Assembly (NCBI GenBank): GCA_008931825.1
Contig: QXVZ01026332.1
Location: forward strand, 1 to 21,991
From: Phallusia fumigata
Lineage: Eukaryota; Chordata; Ascidiacea; Phlebobranchia; Ascidiidae
DNA length: 21,991 bases
Direction: 5' to 3'
The position numbers were made by a program, and so were the translations under genes. This document shows, piece after piece, positions 8,401-17,860 of this stretch. Positions within the stretch are counted from its first letter, which is position 1, and every line of letters starts with the position of its first letter. The notes beneath the pieces are model-generated. The model saw nothing but the letters and a program-made list of their open reading frames with translations, was not told where the DNA came from and ran no database searches.

Positions 8401-11400
8401 AACAAATAAAATCTGACAAAAACTTTGACAATTTCACGATTGCAGTATTAATGTTAAATCTGTGTTTTTAGACCTTTTTTTTATTGTGCTTTATATAAAC
8501 AACTACCTTGTCTCTTCAGCTTGTGATGTTGTTGGTTTGGCCTCGCCATTTTCCTTGCAGCGTTGCACCCGTATCCGCCACATGGTGTCTCTCCTGAGCA
8601 GTAGGTCTTGCAAAGTCCGCAGTCTGTGAAAAGATCAGACCATATAAGTGGTATAAATAACTTTTTTCAGAATTTTGCTGCACATCACCACAGAGGTGCA
8701 ACAACCGCAGACACACAATACCATGTTCAGGACATTAACAAAAAAGTAACATATTACCACACCAAAGCATTTAAAAGCTGAGGTTACTTACTATGCCTGT
8801 TAAATATTAAAGGCGATTGTACCAAGAACATAAACAAAACCTGTTGTTGGCAAACGCCAGTCTTTGCTCAAGCCTTAACAGTCCTTCCATACATTTGGTG
8901 AAGTTAAGTTGATAGGAATGGAGACAGCCATCCCTTACAGTACAAACTGTGTCCTTCAATTCACATAGAAGTGATTCTAAAAATCAGAATTTGATGCAAA
9001 CTTTTATGTACCAATCCCACAATAAATGCTAGAGAGCAATAATTTTTAAACTTTTTCACACACCACCCCTCAATAGAAAATTTTTTTATCATGTATTAGG
9101 CAAACTTGTAAGGTAACTGCCCTATTTTAATCAAATTCTAATCACTAACGCACACCAAGGGGCGATGGTGGTTACTTTGATAATCAATTGTTAAAGAAAA
9201 ACCTGGTGTATCACAAAACAAACTTTACTTTGTACTTTGTACTGGGTCTCAAAGTAATGATAAACCTTATGGAACTATTTTATATATGGAACATTTTTCT
9301 CAACATAAAAAGTAATTTAAATGTCCACACTCACCGTTTCTAACTAGTTGGGATTTTAATTCATCATTTTCAAGTTTGAGCTTTTTAGCGTTGCCCTCTA
9401 GTGTCTGTTGTATGTGATCCCTCAGATGTAGTTGGGCATTCAGGTCCTCAATCTTACTTCTCAAAATGCTGCATTGCCGTTGCTCATCTGCAGATACAGA
9501 AAAGTGAAAAATTTTTGATCAGATCAGTGGTTCCTAACCGGGAAGAAATTTCCACTTTCAAGTTGTTCATGATAAGTGTAGTATTCTTTTTAGGTACACC
9601 AGTGGTTCCAAACCTTTTATCATTACTTTATATCACTTTTTCTCTAGTGGAGGAGGAATAAAAAGTTCCAAAGTAAGGAAAGGGGGAATACATAAAAGGT
9701 TGAGAACGAATGGTTTAGATATTCTCAGTCTTAAAATGAGAAATATGTAATATTTTTGATTTAAAATACAGTGGTTAAAGTTTGTGAGCATCTGAAGGCG
9801 CAGCAGTGTTTAGCAAAAGATAATTTTAATATGGGCCACAGCCCACAAACATTAATTAGGTTTACTTGTAAAGTAGCAGTTATCTGCCAAAGGTGACATA
9901 AACATCAGTCGCGAGGAATAGTAAAAATAAGAAACACCAAAACAAAAAGACAAAAACAGAAAATGCAAAAGTATGTTAAAATGAATGTCTTGTTGGTCCC
10001 TGCTCACAAAAAGAACAGGAAGAGGTGTTCTGCAGGCCACATAAAGTTATATCTGGGTAAGCCCTTGGATCATGCTGATTTAAATTGTTACCTTCCAAAC
10101 TTGTTGTCAATGCATTAATAGTCAGCTTATGTTTTGCTGTTTGCTCTCTTGTGATAATCTCCTGGGATTTACACTGAACCATCAGCTCAAACACTTTTAT
10201 CCGCCATTGTGATGTCACAACACCAGCTTTGTTTTGCCTGAAATTAAAAAAATAATACCTTTTTTTAGCTTTTCAAGAAATTTGACAAAAAAAATTTACA
10301 CCAACCATTCTACACCAATTGCTGTTTTTTGTCAAAAGTTATGTTTGACTTTTTTCACCAATAAACTATCACCTGTGCACATCTGGCATAGCATTGGTAT
10401 GAGCATTTATTGAAGCTTCCTGCATTTCCAGGATTTTTGACACAGATTGAAAGCGAACCTTCATAACCTCTAAGGTTTTTGCCAACTCTGCGTTTTCTTG
10501 TTTCATGATCTGAAAAAGTATAAAAACGTGTTTTGAATTAATGTAAAAGAATATTTTTATTGAAGAAAGCAATATCTGACCATCCAACAGACAACATGAA
10601 CATTGTCATTTTTGTTAGTTACTAAGTTGAGCAAGGNATAAAATTAGTAAATTACAGAACGTGTTACATCAGAATAGCAGAATAATAAAAAAGGGTTGAT
10701 TTTTATACAACAAAAAATACCGAACATACATTTTGTCACATGTACATTCTTACTTTCTGTTCAGTCTGACAGTCAAGTTTCCAATGTCATTTTGCAGACG
10801 CTCTATAAACTGCACTTGGTGGGTGATAATGTCAAAATGAGATGTTGGCTCCTGCAAAAACCAGTAAAAACATTATTTTTCCTTTGCACTGCCAATAGAG
10901 TATACACCATAGATTTCGGGCTATTAATCAGTTCCATTTGAAACAATTCCAGAATGTGTTAACTTTTTACTATGGGAAAGTGTGTGACTTTAAATTGGTT
11001 AGAGCAATGTTGCTTTTGTCTCATGTTTTTGGAAATGTAAGAGCGTGAGACATGATTTGAACACTGAACCCACAACCATGTGAACTTATGAGGCAGTGCA
11101 TTAGCTACTTGGTTAACTCGGTAACATTTTTGTACTGCCTGTGTGTATGTGCTTTGAGTTGGACACGGTTTACAAAATAAAAATTGGCAAGCATAAACAG
11201 TGCATTTACCTGAGTTTTGGTCAAGTAAGACTTTGCCTCAATGATTTTCTTTAATGCTTTGTTTTCTTCTCCTAATTCCTCAAGTAAAGCTTTCTGGTCT
11301 TCGTTTGACTCAAAAACATTAGGTTTACTTGTCCAGCCATAACCAGAATCAAAGCGAGATGCACTGTGACTTCGAGGCTGATTAACTTGTCTTCTACCAA

Positions 11401-11599
11401 CACTCGATAGACCTCTTCTAGGCAACAATGGTGGTTCAGGTTCAAATATTAGTTCCTGCAATTCTGTGGGTGGTTTTACCAAGAAGTCATCTGGTGTTTT
11501 GAGAACAGATTTTGGAGTTGTTTGACGACTTTTGGGTTTGGCTTCGGAATCTTGGCCCTTGTCAGGTGATGAAAAATGAGATGGAGGAATTAAATCCAT
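5499..11599 (-). CDS. CCHCR1: CCHCR1 orthologue, coiled-coil alpha-helical rod protein 1 (12 exons)
   Basis: Exons on the minus strand are 11599-11210, 10851-10754, 10509-10373, 10237-10092, 9487-9335, 8976-8841, 8623-8507, 8028-7854, 7308-7191, 7134-7008, 6169-6043 and 5714-5499 (stop TGA 5501-5499). All have GT..AG borders. Phases agree at every junction except exon 2 to exon 3, which is one base out (mod 3). About 646 residues are visible; the human protein is about 780. The first ~110 residues are basic and proline-rich (TTPKSVLKTPDDF), and the rest is long coiled coil. Family landmarks in human order are WRIKVFELMVQCKSQE in exon 4, EVVKLMEERDMLSQRL in exon 8, KRELTKAVVSLRQ in exon 10, LRQEGLVAAYK in exon 12 and the C-terminal LLRDLTNLSE. 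The last resembles human LLDDLQDLSE, as I recall it. Human CCHCR1 is a centrosome/centriole and P-body protein that binds the decapping scaffold EDC4. The ATG at 11599 is the first in frame before the conserved part. Confidence 0.88.
5831..5953 (-). mobile_element. hAT-like MITE in CCHCR1 intron 11
   Basis: The ends are CAGTGGTCTACC at 5831 and GGGAACCACTA near 5953, i.e. CAGTGGT-type inverted ends typical of hAT MITEs. About 65 bases of the interior, including CAAGTTGTTCATGATAA on the minus strand, reappear in the opposite orientation at 9525-9605. There is no coding capacity and no clear 8-base target duplication. Confidence 0.6.
6416..6429. mobile_element. isolated hAT-like element end in CCHCR1 intron 10
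   Basis: TTGAGAACCACTGG followed by ATTGGGTCGCAAA resembles the right end of a CAGTGGTTCTCAA-type hAT MITE. No matching left end is seen in the same intron (6170-7007), so this is at most a fragment. Confidence 0.3.
7640..7742 (+). repeat. possible 3' tail of a non-LTR retroelement in CCHCR1 intron 8
   Basis: The sequence ends in AAATAAACC followed by short ATTG-type units (CATTGATTGATT). This resembles the short tandem tail of LINEs or SINEs. The CCTCGCCACACAATC block at 7661-7675 is partly repeated near 4812-4830. The rest of intron 8 (7309-7853) holds no exon; a 106-codon minus-strand frame there looks like repeat-derived noise. Confidence 0.25.
8119..8215 (+). repeat. tRNA-derived SINE in CCHCR1 intron 7
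   Basis: The A-box-like ATGGCCAAGTGGTGGGCG (about 8119-8136) is followed by a B box in GGTTGTGGGTTCTAATCC (8155-8172). The tail TCACTTGCGCTTCCCTGAGC is then followed by AAGAAAC. The B box and tail match the copy at 1238-1328 closely, in inverted orientation. A second A-box-like stretch, TTAGCTCGATGGTGGGCAT (about 8310-8328), suggests a decayed second tRNA-like unit downstream. Confidence 0.75.
9525..9713 (+). mobile_element. two abutting hAT-like MITE remnants in CCHCR1 intron 4
   Basis: Unit one (9525-9605) begins CAGTGGTTCC and ends CCAGTGG. Its interior is an internally deleted relative of the element at 5831-5953. Unit two (about 9600-9713) begins CAGTGGTTCCAAACCTTTTA and ends TAAAAGGTTGAGAACGAATG, giving imperfect inverted ends that match at about 15 of 21 positions. 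There is no transposase. Confidence 0.6.
11045..11118 (-). repeat. tRNA-derived SINE fragment in CCHCR1 intron 1 and exon border region
   Basis: On the minus strand, an A-box-like GTTAACCAAGTAGCTAATGC (about 11118-11099) precedes GGTTGTGGGTTCAGTGTTCA followed by AATC (about 11078-11055), a B-box form. It is related to the other two SINEs by the GGTTGTGGGTTC core but has a different tail. It lies within intron 1 (10852-11209). Confidence 0.6.
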
Positions 11600-11811
11600 T
11601 GAAACTATCAGGCTGAGTATCTGTCTTTTATCACCCCGAAAATGTGGTTTTTATTATGTATAGTGCACTTTTTGGCTAAAACAATAGCTGGACGCTATAT
11701 TAGGCTTAGAAAATTATTCTTAGAGTTGGAAAAAATATTGTTACAAACGTAAAAGAGACTCTACAAACCAAAGGGTTGATTTAACTGGCATCGATAACAG
11801 GCTTTCAAGAT

Positions 11812-11857
11812 ATTACACAGATATAAAATATGTTATTACACAGATATAAAATATGTT
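11812..11857. repeat. 23-base unit repeated twice in tandem
   Basis: The unit begins ATTACACAGATATAAA and ends ATATGTT. It occurs at 11812-11834 and is repeated without change at 11835-11857, upstream of the CCHCR1 start codon. Confidence 0.9.
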
Positions 11858-12905
11858 AACGATCTTTAACTAAAACGTAACATTGTGACAGCGCTATTGA
11901 CAGTTAAAAACAACTTGCTTTCCCGCAACCGCGGTTTTAAATTCTGCACGTTTGTTTTGATACTTGGGTTCAAAGGTTACGGTAATTCGAGCGGAATGAA
12001 TGTCGATTTTGTAACACATTTTGCTTTTGTGACTTCTGTTTAATATTCTTACAACAAAACATACTTCGGAAAAAAGCAGTTCACCAGCACAAACTAAAAG
12101 TAACGATTGAAATTTCGCATGCTCTCTATGGGTTCTAAAACTTCCCCAATACAAGGAAGTCAAACGAGAAAGGAAGTTTTTAAAAGAGACAGTCTTCGAA
12201 AGTGAAGTTAAGTTGACAGGCCGACATAAAAAGTAGTGTGGGAATGGTTGTTTTCATGAGAAATGTAAAAAAGTAAAGACGCATGAAAGTCATTCATTCA
12301 TGTCACCTGACGCTGCGGTTTGGGCACGCGCGAGTCTCGTGTTAGGACAGGATTGTATTTTGTTGTTACTTTTATTGCCTGCTTGAAAAAGGGACATGAC
12401 GTCATACGAGGGTGTTGCTAAGGAGATGTTTTCGTCCCGTTTTTAGTTGGTAATTTGTCCGATGTACGGAAGTCGTTCATCCGGCTAAATCACTAATGTA
12501 GTGCAGCTTAGCTATAGTGGCGTCGGTGTGTTTTGATGTTTTTTGTACCGAGGTCTTTTCATGGCGCAATGTGCCCTGTTCATTGTATGTTGTAAAATGT
12601 AGATTGCGCAAGAGCATTAAATTGCGCAAACGGCATGCTGGTGAAATTAAAAACTAATTGGATTAGCCGCCAGTTGCCGAGGTCACACTTTTGTGTGGTT
12701 GCGTTAATGATTACCGATGTTTACTTGTGACTATACGCGAGCGCGCGCATATAGTAAATGTTTTAATTGCTGCTCGCACTCTGACGACTGACGTGTTGTA
12801 GGTTTTTTTTGGTTGGATTGCTGTAGTTTTATGCAAAATTTGTAATTTTTTTTCAAAAACTATGCAGAATTTGTAATTTTTTTATTTGTTTTTGTTTTTA
12901 CTTTT

Positions 12906-12907
12906 AG
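12906..12907 (+). other. strong splice acceptor 58 bases before the scramblase ATG
   Basis: A long pyrimidine tract ending TTTTTACTTTTAG precedes the untranslated GGGTTAAATTT. No upstream coding exon is needed because the ATG follows at 12966. The site is therefore either the end of a 5' UTR intron or a spliced-leader trans-splice acceptor, which is common in tunicates. Confidence 0.45.
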
Positions 12908-12965
12908 GGGTTAAATTTTTGCCAAATTGGGCAGATAGTGCACAATTTTGATTAAATAGAATAAT

Positions 12966-15900
12966 ATGGCCCAAAATCCAGGTAGGTGTCTAAAATTAAA
13001 TTGTGTGATACAACTGACCCTGAACTAAATGTGGTATGTATTTTGCAGGATATCCACCGCCACAGCAGGGAGGCTATGCCCCTCAACAGGGGTATCCCCC
13101 TCCACAACAGGGTGGTTATGCCCCACAGCAGGGATATCCCCCACCCCAAGGTGGGTATGCACCACAGCAAGGATACCCTCCCCCACAAGGAGGGTACGCA
13201 CAACCACCCCAGGGTGGTTATGCTCCACAAGGAGGTGGACAACCCCAGCAATGGATGACCCAACCAACTGCTGTTGCTGGGTGTCCACCAGGTTTGGAGT
13301 ATCTGACACAGGTAAGTGTTTATTTGGCAAAATTTGTGCTTTAAATGCAGTAACAATAACCTGTAAAAACTATGTTTGCTATACCAACACTTGTGCGCGT
13401 AAAGATTTTTATGTGAAACATGAGCATTAACTTTTATTTCACAGGCTTATTTTCACTTTCGTCATGAAAAAAAAGCATAAAAAATAGTATTTAAACTAAG
13501 TAAAAAATTTTGTCTACAAAATAGGTTGACCAGCTTTTGATTCACCAAAAAGTGGAACTTCTTGAAGGTCGGAATTTCCATTTAGACTTAGATTGAGCGC
13601 ATACCTAGATAGTAAATGCAACTTTATTTCCTTCAGCTTTCACTGGATTTGAAACTGCAAACAAATATCAAGTCAAGAACAGCCTTGGACAGAAAGTTTA
13701 TTTTGCTGCGGAGGACAGTGATTGTTGCACCAGGTAATGCTTTAAAAATTATGTCTGTAAGACGAATTTGAAGTAACTTTAAAATCTTCTTTTCAAACTT
13801 GTGTTTGACACTGATTATCAGTTTGGTGCCCAAATCCACACACAATGACACACCTGGTTCCATAAAGACAACACATCAATCGTTCTTAGTTCGTAGTGTT
13901 TTCTACAGTTCAAACAGTGTCAGTCAGAAAAGATGTAAGCCAGTACTTGTGTGTAAACATTGATGGTAACAACAGCATTTATTGAAACTTGAAAAATGTT
14001 TTACATGCAAGGACTGACTTGCAACTTTTATTGGGAATATTCTACTAAAGCCTATTTCATGAGGCAAGAAACTTTTTTAATATATGATTAATATATTTGT
14101 GATAGCAAATCACCAAATGTGCAAATATTTGTAGACAATGCTGTGGGCCATGCCGAAGCTTTGACATGAAAATTTTGGATAATTCCCAACGCGAGGTTAT
14201 TCACTTAGAACGTCCTTTGAGGTGTGCATCATGTTGGACTCCATGCTGTCTGCAAGAGGTCAGTTACATGTTAGGGGAAGAATGTGGGGGCCTGGGGTTG
14301 TGAAAGACTTCGTTTATTGATATATTTTGATCATTTTGATAGGTTTATGTGCACCCCCAAAATGTTATCATGTGTGTGAATATTAATAATTGAAAGCACA
14401 AAAAAACATTTCTTCACCACCTAGGAACCCCTTTGAAAGAGTAAAATGGATTCTTTACCCTGTTTTAAAACCTCTTGATAAGGTCAAGTGATAACTTCCT
14501 AACGTTATGGTTAGATCAAGCTCCAACAAATATTGTCAGACATACCCAGTTTATTTGATGGACAATCAAAGTATTTAGTGGTTTGCAAACTAAAGTTATG
14601 TACATTGCAACTTATACAAGCACAAATCAAGTACATAGCTGCTGGTTTGAAGTGAATGACTGATTTTGTATGGTGCATCTGGTATAAATGACTGTGTTAT
14701 AAATAAGTTCTGTGTCTTGTTTAGGAAGTTATCACCACGCGCGTATATTAGTCATTGCAGCATGAAATTACTTTTGACACGTTCAGGGTAATTTCTATTC
14801 ATTTGTAAACTAATACAAATGGCGGGAAAAAGTGGGGAAATGGATAAGTTTCTTCATGGGAAAATGGATATCAGTGTCACGAATTTAAGTCATTGTCTTG
14901 ATTTTTATTGAATACCATTTTTTTAACATTTGNCATATTCTGGCTACACTAGCCTATACAGCCAATGTCTGTCACCAGCTGCACTGGTGAGACCGTACAA
15001 GCGGAAACAGTGTGCACTGTCTGCACTGTAACAAATACATATGTTGCTATTTTAGTGATTTTTGTATACCTTCTAAACATCTTAATCATGAATTACTGAA
15101 GTGGTGTCAAAACAAAGCAGATTCACTAATTAGAAAACATAAAAAACTGGCAAACTGTCATGGTCAAAAGTTTTTCTTGTTCAGTTTAAATATACATTTT
15201 AGACAATGTTTTTGGTTTTAATTACCACAGCTCATTGCTGAATGAAGCCCATTGTGCTAGGATGCCAACACTTTGTACACGTCAAATTGCATTAATTACT
15301 TCCTGCCTCATGCTGGGCAACATATTGAATATATGCGTAGGGTTCTAAAGATTAATTACTAACGTATAACCTACGCACATGATTGGGTCTCTCTTCTAAA
15401 AATTTACCTACACATCCTGTCAACTGACTTGTGTCAGCAACAGGAAATGTAAATGGATTCAAATTTGATTTTTTAAAACTGTTTGTAGCAACAAAAAATT
15501 GATTTGTAATTTTACAACATGTGCACAGGTGCAATTTAGAGTGGAAAAAAATACGAGGATCCAATGTATTGGTTTCACCAGAACTAAATAGCAACGAGGT
15601 GTTCTATATATAAGACCTTATATTGTGCCTTTGTGCGTTAAGTAAGCGTTTTGTTGACAAGATCTTTTGTTCGGTAAAGGTGGGGCTGCTTAATCAAATA
15701 GTTTAACTACTTCAAATGAAGGAGTCCATACCACTGTGACTCACACATGTAAGAAAATTCACAGAATAATTACCTTTTACCTACTTATCGACATCCATTG
15801 GTGTGTGACTAAGTGGTAAAAACTAATGGGCGCTTGCTAAATTCTTACAACACAATACATAACTTTAAAAGGCTATCATGGGCCTATGATAAACGTGTTT

Positions 15901-16669
15901 GCTTTTGCTGTAAGAAAGAATTAGGGCTTGATTTTTGAAGAATTAAACGTTTTTTGTGTGTACATAATGTTACAGCCTAGAATGGATCCTTTTTAAATCG
16001 TTTGTCAGTCTTATGAAATTTTAATGAGCAGTAGATTTCCGGCCATGTGTCCCTGTGTGCGCAACAACATCAGCCCCAAAGCCACGAACAAAGGCCTTCA
16101 CATAAAAATTAATAAAGTGAAATACACAATGTTACATAAAATGCAGGTTTAAATGAATACAAAAGTATTTGGATTGTTGCCTTAAAAGGTGTCTTTCTTG
16201 ATCGAGTGTTGTGTAACTTTGAGTTGCAGTACATAAATAGATTATGTTGCATGATAGTTTGAAACTTGTTGTCAGGTAAAATAAAATCTAGTTGTGACCA
16301 TGAACTTGATTTGGGTCATTTGTAAAAAATAAGTTTTAATAACCACTGTAATAATGTATTAATACAATCAGCTTTTTACAAAAATGTGGTTTTCATGAAA
16401 AAGCAAACCATATCCAAAACCACTAAAAATGTTTTATGATGTGATCAAGAGCAAATTACAGGTTTAAGTAGAAATGACTTGAATGAACAAACACTGTAAA
16501 GGATAGTTACGTAGTTTTTATCTTGCCATAAAACTTAACGGTTATGTACATGTAACATCACAACAAAGCATAGACCTTCCAACCAATAATGGACTTTTAT
16601 TTTTAGGATTTTATGTTCTTTGAGGAGACTGGTAACCAAGACAACCAAAGAATGGGAGTTTGGCAGTAA
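12966..16669 (+). CDS. phospholipid scramblase (PLSCR family), with an internal segment missing
   Basis: Visible exons are 12966-12981, 13049-13311, 13525-13567, 13637-13733, 14135-14258 and 16607-16669 (TAA 16667-16669). All phases match. Together they give about 201 residues against roughly 300 for the family. Order: MAQNP; a proline/glutamine/tyrosine-rich repeat domain (residues ~6-75); the conserved [44 protein letters not shown]; and the cysteine clusters DCCTRQCCGPC and [12 protein letters not shown], which correspond to the palmitoylated region. The terminal exon encodes [15 protein letters not shown], the family C-terminus. Scramblases move phospholipids between membrane leaflets in a calcium-dependent way and also bind SH3/WW proteins through the N-terminus. 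Between 14258 and 16607 I cannot find the ~110 residues that normally carry the rest of the beta-barrel, the calcium-binding loop and most of the membrane helix. Confidence 0.85.
13049..13250 (+). repeat. coding tandem repeat of the scramblase N-terminus
   Basis: It encodes 13- to 14-residue units of the form [14 protein letters not shown]: two full 14-residue units, then 13-residue units and a degenerate end ([15 protein letters not shown]). This is the usual PLSCR proline-rich region, a likely SH3/WW-binding and phase-separation-prone tail. The DNA repeat leaves several frames open on both strands, which creates spurious ORFs. Confidence 0.9.
14259..16606 (+). other. interval where scramblase exons are expected but not found
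   Basis: The exon ending at 14258 is in phase 0 and so is the one starting at 16607, so whole codons are missing. I read all six frames for the expected calcium-loop motif (DADNF type) and the WHP/GPC segment and saw nothing. The interval contains an n at 14933 and a decayed hammerhead ribozyme at 14977-15028. The rest is AT-rich, without recognisable genes. Confidence 0.65.
14977..15028 (+). ncRNA. decayed hammerhead ribozyme copy 1 (type I)
   Basis: Stem I 5' strand AGCTGCA (14977-14983), core CTGGTGA (14984-14990), former stem II (14991-15003), GAAA (15004-15007), and a short stem III CAGTG/CACTG (15008-15019). The GTC cleavage triplet (15019-15021) is followed by TGCACT. Two faults are visible: A6 of the CUGAUGA core is G at 14987, and stem II no longer pairs (GACC against AGCG). 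The stem I 3' strand has lost one G. Hammerheads cleave their own RNA after the GUC. This copy is expected to be inactive. It shares about 66 bases, at nearly 90 percent identity, with 17774-17825. Confidence 0.6.
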
Positions 16670-16980
16670 GAGAAAACTAAAAGCCTTTGTTGACATAAAA
16701 CAATTTTACTGTTATGTTACTAATGTTGCGTTAATGTTTGGTACATTACTGATTGCAGGTTTCAGACTAATCTCTCATTCATATTGCATGTATATATACT
16801 CGAAGCTTATCAGATTAATATTTTTTTTATGTTATCTTTACTGTGTACAGATTGAAGAAAGGCAAAATAATCCAGTTTCTCATAAGCATAGATCTATAGC
16901 ATATTGTCGATTTAATTATTTATGTTTTTGACCAGTTGTGCCTGAACAGCTTTTTGTGTCTGTCATGTAAACCCACAGCC

Positions 16981-16986
16981 ATTAAA
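16981..16986 (+). other. candidate polyadenylation signal for the scramblase
   Basis: ATTAAA, with a second ATTAAA at 16992-16997, about 310 bases after the scramblase stop. No AATAAA is closer. Confidence 0.35.
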
Positions 16987-17773
16987 GTTATATTAAAATG
17001 CAAAAGTTTGTAAGTGGTGGCATGTGCATTGCAATGCATGTCACAATTTCAAATCTTCAAATTATGTTTCGATTTCCACTAACATGTTTGTTTAACTTTC
17101 GTAAAAATCAAACCGTTGGTGTAAAAAAAACAGATGACAGTAACTTAGAAAATTCTATGTGAACTCTGTATCACTGCAAATATTTGTATGGGATTATTTT
17201 AAATTCATACACATTTTTCAACGCACAGTCAAAAAACGGTTACTACCTCGTGACAAACTTACCCATATTGATGCAGTTATTTTTCGTTGCTCACAATCTA
17301 AATCGCAGTCCCAATATATTTTTTTTAATTGAAAAAGCAGTCCTGATCTATTTTTAAAATTTCATCTAATGCAGCGACTACAACATTTCCATTCTTTATC
17401 ACTGCAACATTAAGCATTTACCCAGTGCGTTAGGAATATAGTATTGTAAATCTTACAACACCATACTTGTGACAAATCCAAAAATGTATTTTTTTTGTTG
17501 TTGTTCCTATCTTTAAAACTGTTGTCATTCCAAAAAGCCTGATAATGTTACTGGCTCTCTCTTCAGCAAAGCCACTGTAAAGTGAACTAACATGTGAAGT
17601 TGATTTGGTTGCATGTGTAAATACATAATAATAAAAGTTTCTGTGATGCCTGTACATCAAACCGTGGTAAGATGGTCTTGAGTTGAAATCAGCAGGTCTT
17701 AATGCTTTTTGGACATTTCAACGAAATTAAGGGAAGGTCAGTAATGTCTGTAAACCGCCAATGTCCTGTCACC

Positions 17774-17825
17774 AGCTGCACTGATAAGACCTTACAGGTC
17801 GAAACAGCGTGCACTGTCTGCAGCT
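17774..17825 (+). ncRNA. hammerhead ribozyme copy 2 (type I, one core substitution)
   Basis: Stem I: AGCTGCA (17774-17780) pairs perfectly with TGCAGCT (17819-17825). Core: CTGATAA (17781-17787). Stem II: GACC (17788-17791), loop TTACA, GGTC (17797-17800). GAAA at 17801-17804. Stem III: CAG (17805-17807), six-base loop, CTG (17814-17816). A15.1 (17804) pairs with U16.1 (17817), and cleavage is expected after C17 at 17818. The only departure from the consensus CUGAUGA/GAAA core is G8 to A at 17786, which breaks the G8-C3 pair and removes the general acid. It is therefore probably inactive or very slow. A very short stem III is typical of the hammerheads carried by animal Penelope-like elements and retrozymes. 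Confidence 0.75.
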
Positions 17826-17827
17826 CA

Positions 17828-17860
17828 CCAAGGAAAGTTTTTTTACAAATATTTCCTTGG
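17828..17860. repeat. perfect 9-base hairpin next to the ribozyme
   Basis: CCAAGGAAA (17828-17836) and TTTCCTTGG (17852-17860) are exact complements with a 15-base T-rich loop. The hairpin starts two bases after stem I of the ribozyme. Confidence 0.7.

Larger units (their letters stand above)
11600..12965. promoter_or_regulatory. head-to-head intergenic region between CCHCR1 and the scramblase
   Basis: These 1.37 kb must contain both promoters and 5' UTRs, because the two genes point away from each other. Visible sites are a full palindromic CRE, TGACGTCA, at 12397-12404; two ATTGCGCAA motifs (C/EBP-type) at 12603-12611 and 12621-12629; and a CG-rich alternating stretch near 12734-12750. A near-duplicate TATGCAAAATTTGTAATT-type sequence occurs around 12830 and again around 12861. 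I see no TATA box that I can tie to a start. The 89-codon minus frame at 11894-12163 looks non-coding. Confidence 0.5.

Noticed and set aside
11894-12163. 89-codon minus-strand ORF upstream of CCHCR1
   Set aside because: No family features and no splice connection to the CCHCR1 start exon.
12952-13430. Several overlapping ORFs on both strands over the scramblase first exons
   Set aside because: They are by-products of the tandem coding repeat, which leaves alternative frames open. Only the plus frame with GYPPPQ units joins in phase to conserved scramblase exons.
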